Below, piece after piece: positions 46,489 through 48,784 of a stretch of 48,784 bases of DNA. A program made the position numbers and the translations under genes. The DNA is from JAEVLT01 sp964484065 (lineage in GTDB: Bacteria > Bacillota > Bacilli > Bacillales > Cytobacillaceae). Below the pieces are notes generated by a model that had not been told where the DNA came from, did no database searches, and saw only the letters and a list, made by a program, of their open reading frames with translations. Positions within the stretch are counted from its first letter, which is position 1. The number at the start of each line of letters is the position of its first letter. The stretch is taken from NCBI GenBank assembly GCA_964484065.1, contig CAZAEW010000027.1, forward strand, positions 1 through 48,784. Reading direction: 5' to 3'.

Positions 46489-48030
46489 TTATTTGTTTAA
46501 TGGAAATTTTTTTAGGTTAACCACTCTAAAACACACTAGAAATAACAGATAAATAAACAAAGAAAACGTTATAGATGTTCCAGTTTGAATTAATTTGCCT
46601 TGTATCTCATTATTTATATACTGAAAGGCAAATAGCCCTCCAAATCCCATAAAAATGCCAGACAAAATTACCTTAATAAATTCAACTATGTTTAAATTAA
46701 ATCCAATTAATTTTGCTATAGTTAAAAAATGCAGGAGAGTCCCAACAATTGTGCTTATATTGAAAGCTAGGCATACACCATTAATACCAAATTTTGAATT
46801 GGAAGCTAGAATGAAAATAAAAACAAGCTTTATAATAGAAGCCACTAAATCATTTACCATAACTACGTTAGCTTTTCCTAAACCAACGATTACGGCTTGT
46901 AATGGGATACGGAAATATTGTAAAAGAAAAAAAGGTGCCATAATTTTTAGATATGTCCCTGCTTCTGGTGATTTATAAATCAAAGTCGTTAATATTTCTG
47001 CAAAAACATACAAAGTGATAGAACAAGGAATTCCTATAATTAAAGCTATCCTAACAGTTTGATTAATTCTTCTATGGACTAGTAGGAGATTTTTTTTCTC
47101 TGTTGCTTCACTTATTGCAGGCACTAAGGGTACAGACAATGAATTTGTTACAAAACCAGGCAGCATCAATAAAGGTAAAACATATCCCATAACAATACCG
47201 TACTGCTTAGTAGCAATATCCGTTCCAATGCCAGCTAAAGATAAACATTGTGTAATAAGAATGGGTTGTATGACTCCGATAATTGATTGTATTAAACCAT
47301 TTCCAGTTGTAGGTAAGCCTGTTTGAAGAAGATCATAAAATATTTCTTTTCCTTTTCCGAATTGTTTGAAGAATGATTTGCGTAGCTTAAACTGTTTTTG
47401 CTTCGACCATTTAAACATAGAAAATAAATATAAAAGAGAAGCCCCTTCCCCAATTATGCCGCTTAGAACTGCTCCGGCGGCAGCGTACTCAATCCCATAA
47501 GGAAGAAGATACTGCACTAAAATAAAGATAAATCCTATTCTAACAATCTGTTCTATTACAAGAGAAAAAGCAATGGGTGTCATATTTTGTTTTCCTCTAA
47601 AGTATCCCTTGAGCACTGAGGATACAGCAATAATAGGTACAATTGGGATAACAGCGAGTAAAGAATAATACGCTCTTTGATCTGTTAAGAATATTGAAGA
47701 TAGCTGCTTAATTCCGAGAAATGCCCCAACAATTAAGAAAAATCCCAAAACACTTGTAGTAGTTAAGGAAACAATTAGAATTTTTTTGACTCTTCGATGA
47801 TCTCCTTTTACCTCTGATTCCGCAACAAGTTTTGATATTGCCACAGGGAGGCCTAACGTTGTTAAAGTTATTAAAAGACCAGAAACCGGTAATGCCATCA
47901 TAATAAGTCCGGTACCATCTGGGCCAAGTATATTCGCCATTACAATTCCATTTGCAAATCCCAATATCCTTGTAATGAAAGCTGCTATTGTTAGAACGAT
48001 TGTTCCTTTAATAAGACTTTGTTTAGTCAA
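46489..48030 (-). CDS. spoVB: Stage V sporulation protein B-like flippase (MurJ/MATE superfamily)
   Basis: A 513-aa polytopic membrane protein with about 14 helices of the polysaccharide flippase family. SpoVB is needed for spore cortex synthesis, probably by flipping lipid II. The N-terminal half is very similar to B. subtilis SpoVB as I recall it (TRILGF, GLPVAISKLVAE, SSVLKGYFRGKQNM, EYAAAGA). Start TTG 48030 gives MTKQSLIKG, like the B. subtilis protein, with AAAGGGTGA about 8 bases before it; GTG 48042 lies within that site. A related exporter of another polysaccharide is possible since Bacillus has several paralogues. Confidence 0.85.
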   Translation of the reverse strand: MTKQSLIKGTIVLTIAAFITRILGFANGIVMANILGPDGTGLIMMALPVSGLLITLTTLGLPVAISKLVAESEVKGDHRRVKKILIVSLTTTSVLGFFLIVGAFLGIKQLSSIFLTDQRAYYSLLAVIPIVPIIAVSSVLKGYFRGKQNMTPIAFSLVIEQIVRIGFIFILVQYLLPYGIEYAAAGAVLSGIIGEGASLLYLFSMFKWSKQKQFKLRKSFFKQFGKGKEIFYDLLQTGLPTTGNGLIQSIIGVIQPILITQCLSLAGIGTDIATKQYGIVMGYVLPLLMLPGFVTNSLSVPLVPAISEATEKKNLLLVHRRINQTVRIALIIGIPCSITLYVFAEILTTLIYKSPEAGTYLKIMAPFFLLQYFRIPLQAVIVGLGKANVVMVNDLVASIIKLVFIFILASNSKFGINGVCLAFNISTIVGTLLHFLTIAKLIGFNLNIVEFIKVILSGIFMGFGGLFAFQYINNEIQGKLIQTGTSITFSLFIYLLFLVCFRVVNLKKFPLNK

Positions 48031-48186
48031 TTTAATTGTCACCCTTTACCTTGTCCATATCTGATATATATGTCAGTAAAGGTTAATTGTGCCGATTTGT
48101 ATTTAAAATTATTTCTTTAATTTATGACTTGTTTAATTCATAACGTACATATATTGGATTGAGGTGAGGACAAGGGAGGAGAAAAA

Positions 48187-48784
48187 ATGGAGGAGTTAGC
48201 AAAGTTAGTTCTATTCTGTTTATTTCTGATTATGTTATATCTGTTAAGCCATTTTAATGATATTATTCACTGGATTTTTATACATAAGATTCAAATTATC
48301 TTATCTTCAATATTCTTATTAAGTTTGGCTATTTTTATTTCTTGGCTAAGTTATAAACGCAATAAAGCAATCGAGCTACGGGAAAAGGAAATAGTAAGGG
48401 AAAGAGAACAATTAGAAAATGAAAAAAGGAAAATTTGGAGAGAAGAAGATATGAAACAAGCTCTCTTAGTTGGAATTAAAACAATTGATAGCTGGCACCG
48501 ACTGGGTTTATCTCCAAAGGAAATTGGGGATCTTTTTGAAAAAAGAATGGCGGCACACTTTCGTTTAGAATATTACAAAGTTCAAGAAGTGGGAGGTTCA
48601 GGTGATGGTGGAGTAGATCTCATTCTAAACACGGATGAGGGAAAAAAGATCATTGTTCAATGTAAATGCAAAAAATATCCAAACCAAAAAGTGAATCCAA
48701 TCGAGATTAGTCGAACGGATTCGGCAAAACGATTAAAAAATGCGGATCAATGTTGGTTAATAACGGATTCCGTTATGACACCAC
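48187..48784 (+). CDS. Membrane-anchored Mrr-type restriction endonuclease (partial, runs off the end)
   Basis: The visible 199 residues have two hydrophobic helices (about 5-25 and 35-55), a charged coiled coil (about 58-90) and the start of an Mrr_cat/type IV restriction domain. The catalytic signature is present: GGSGDGGVDLIL (Asp144) and IIVQCKCKK (Gln158, Lys160). Such membrane-tethered nucleases cut foreign or modified DNA. GGGAGGAG precedes the ATG by 6 bases. The 3' part lies outside the window. It is divergent from spoVB and next to the defence-rich array. Confidence 0.85.
   Translation, partial: MEELAKLVLFCLFLIMLYLLSHFNDIIHWIFIHKIQIILSSIFLLSLAIFISWLSYKRNKAIELREKEIVREREQLENEKRKIWREEDMKQALLVGIKTIDSWHRLGLSPKEIGDLFEKRMAAHFRLEYYKVQEVGGSGDGGVDLILNTDEGKKIIVQCKCKKYPNQKVNPIEISRTDSAKRLKNADQCWLITDSVMTP

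Overview
The window is chromosomal DNA of a low-GC, endospore-forming member of the Bacillaceae. Evidence is the conserved block ftsE-ftsX, cccB, a YitT-family gene, prfB (with its programmed frameshift) and secA, plus ctpB, a minJ-like gene and a spoVB homologue. Strong Gram-positive ribosome binding sites and U-tract terminators fit this. Genus is not decided; a Bacillus or Neobacillus relative is my guess. There are three runs of exactly 100 N (assembly gaps): one inside cccB and two inside a 52-bp tandem repeat.

Region 1 (1-9.8 kb, minus strand) is core: a coiled-coil M23 peptidoglycan hydrolase, FtsX, FtsE, cytochrome c551 lipoprotein CccB, a YitT-family membrane protein, an array of 52-bp hairpin repeats, prfB and secA. 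Region 2 (10.3-18.8 kb, plus strand) is a multiheme cytochrome c locus: an 8-heme NapC/NirT-type membrane cytochrome, a 12-heme membrane cytochrome, a membrane TPR protein, an NHL beta-propeller protein and two paralogous secreted cytochromes with six and five CXXCH sites. Together they look like a path moving electrons from the quinone pool to the cell exterior. The parts list resembles the gene neighbourhoods of extracellular cytochrome filaments, which would be unusual in a Bacillus-type cell. Region 3 (19-23 kb) returns to core genes: CtpB, a lytic transglycosylase and a MinJ-like PDZ protein.

Region 4 (23.2-46.4 kb) is accessory, AT-rich and mosaic. It opens with a TniQ-domain protein carrying a triplicated helix-turn-helix module and a decapitated Excalibur nuclease. 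Then come about 25 small genes separated by about 25 copies of one intergenic element. Each full copy is a left half-site, a terminator hairpin and a right half-site, and every copy points the same way even where the gene is inverted. The cargo is dominated by immunity-like and defence-like families (enterocin-A-immunity-like, DUF4279, DUF4304, DUF4259, DUF5677, DUF7660, DUF3224, a MafI-like protein, an AIPR abortive-infection protein, DUF6161, a T5orf172/GIY-YIG fragment). A pair of secreted protein families occurs twice with gene order swapped, and the gene-plus-downstream-element unit appears to have moved as one piece. This looks like an integron-like cassette array of immunity and defence genes without a recognisable integrase, and it is the main candidate for an undescribed system here.

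Region 5 (46.5-48.8 kb) holds spoVB on the minus strand and, running off the end, a membrane-anchored Mrr-type restriction endonuclease. No tRNA, rRNA or CRISPR array was seen.
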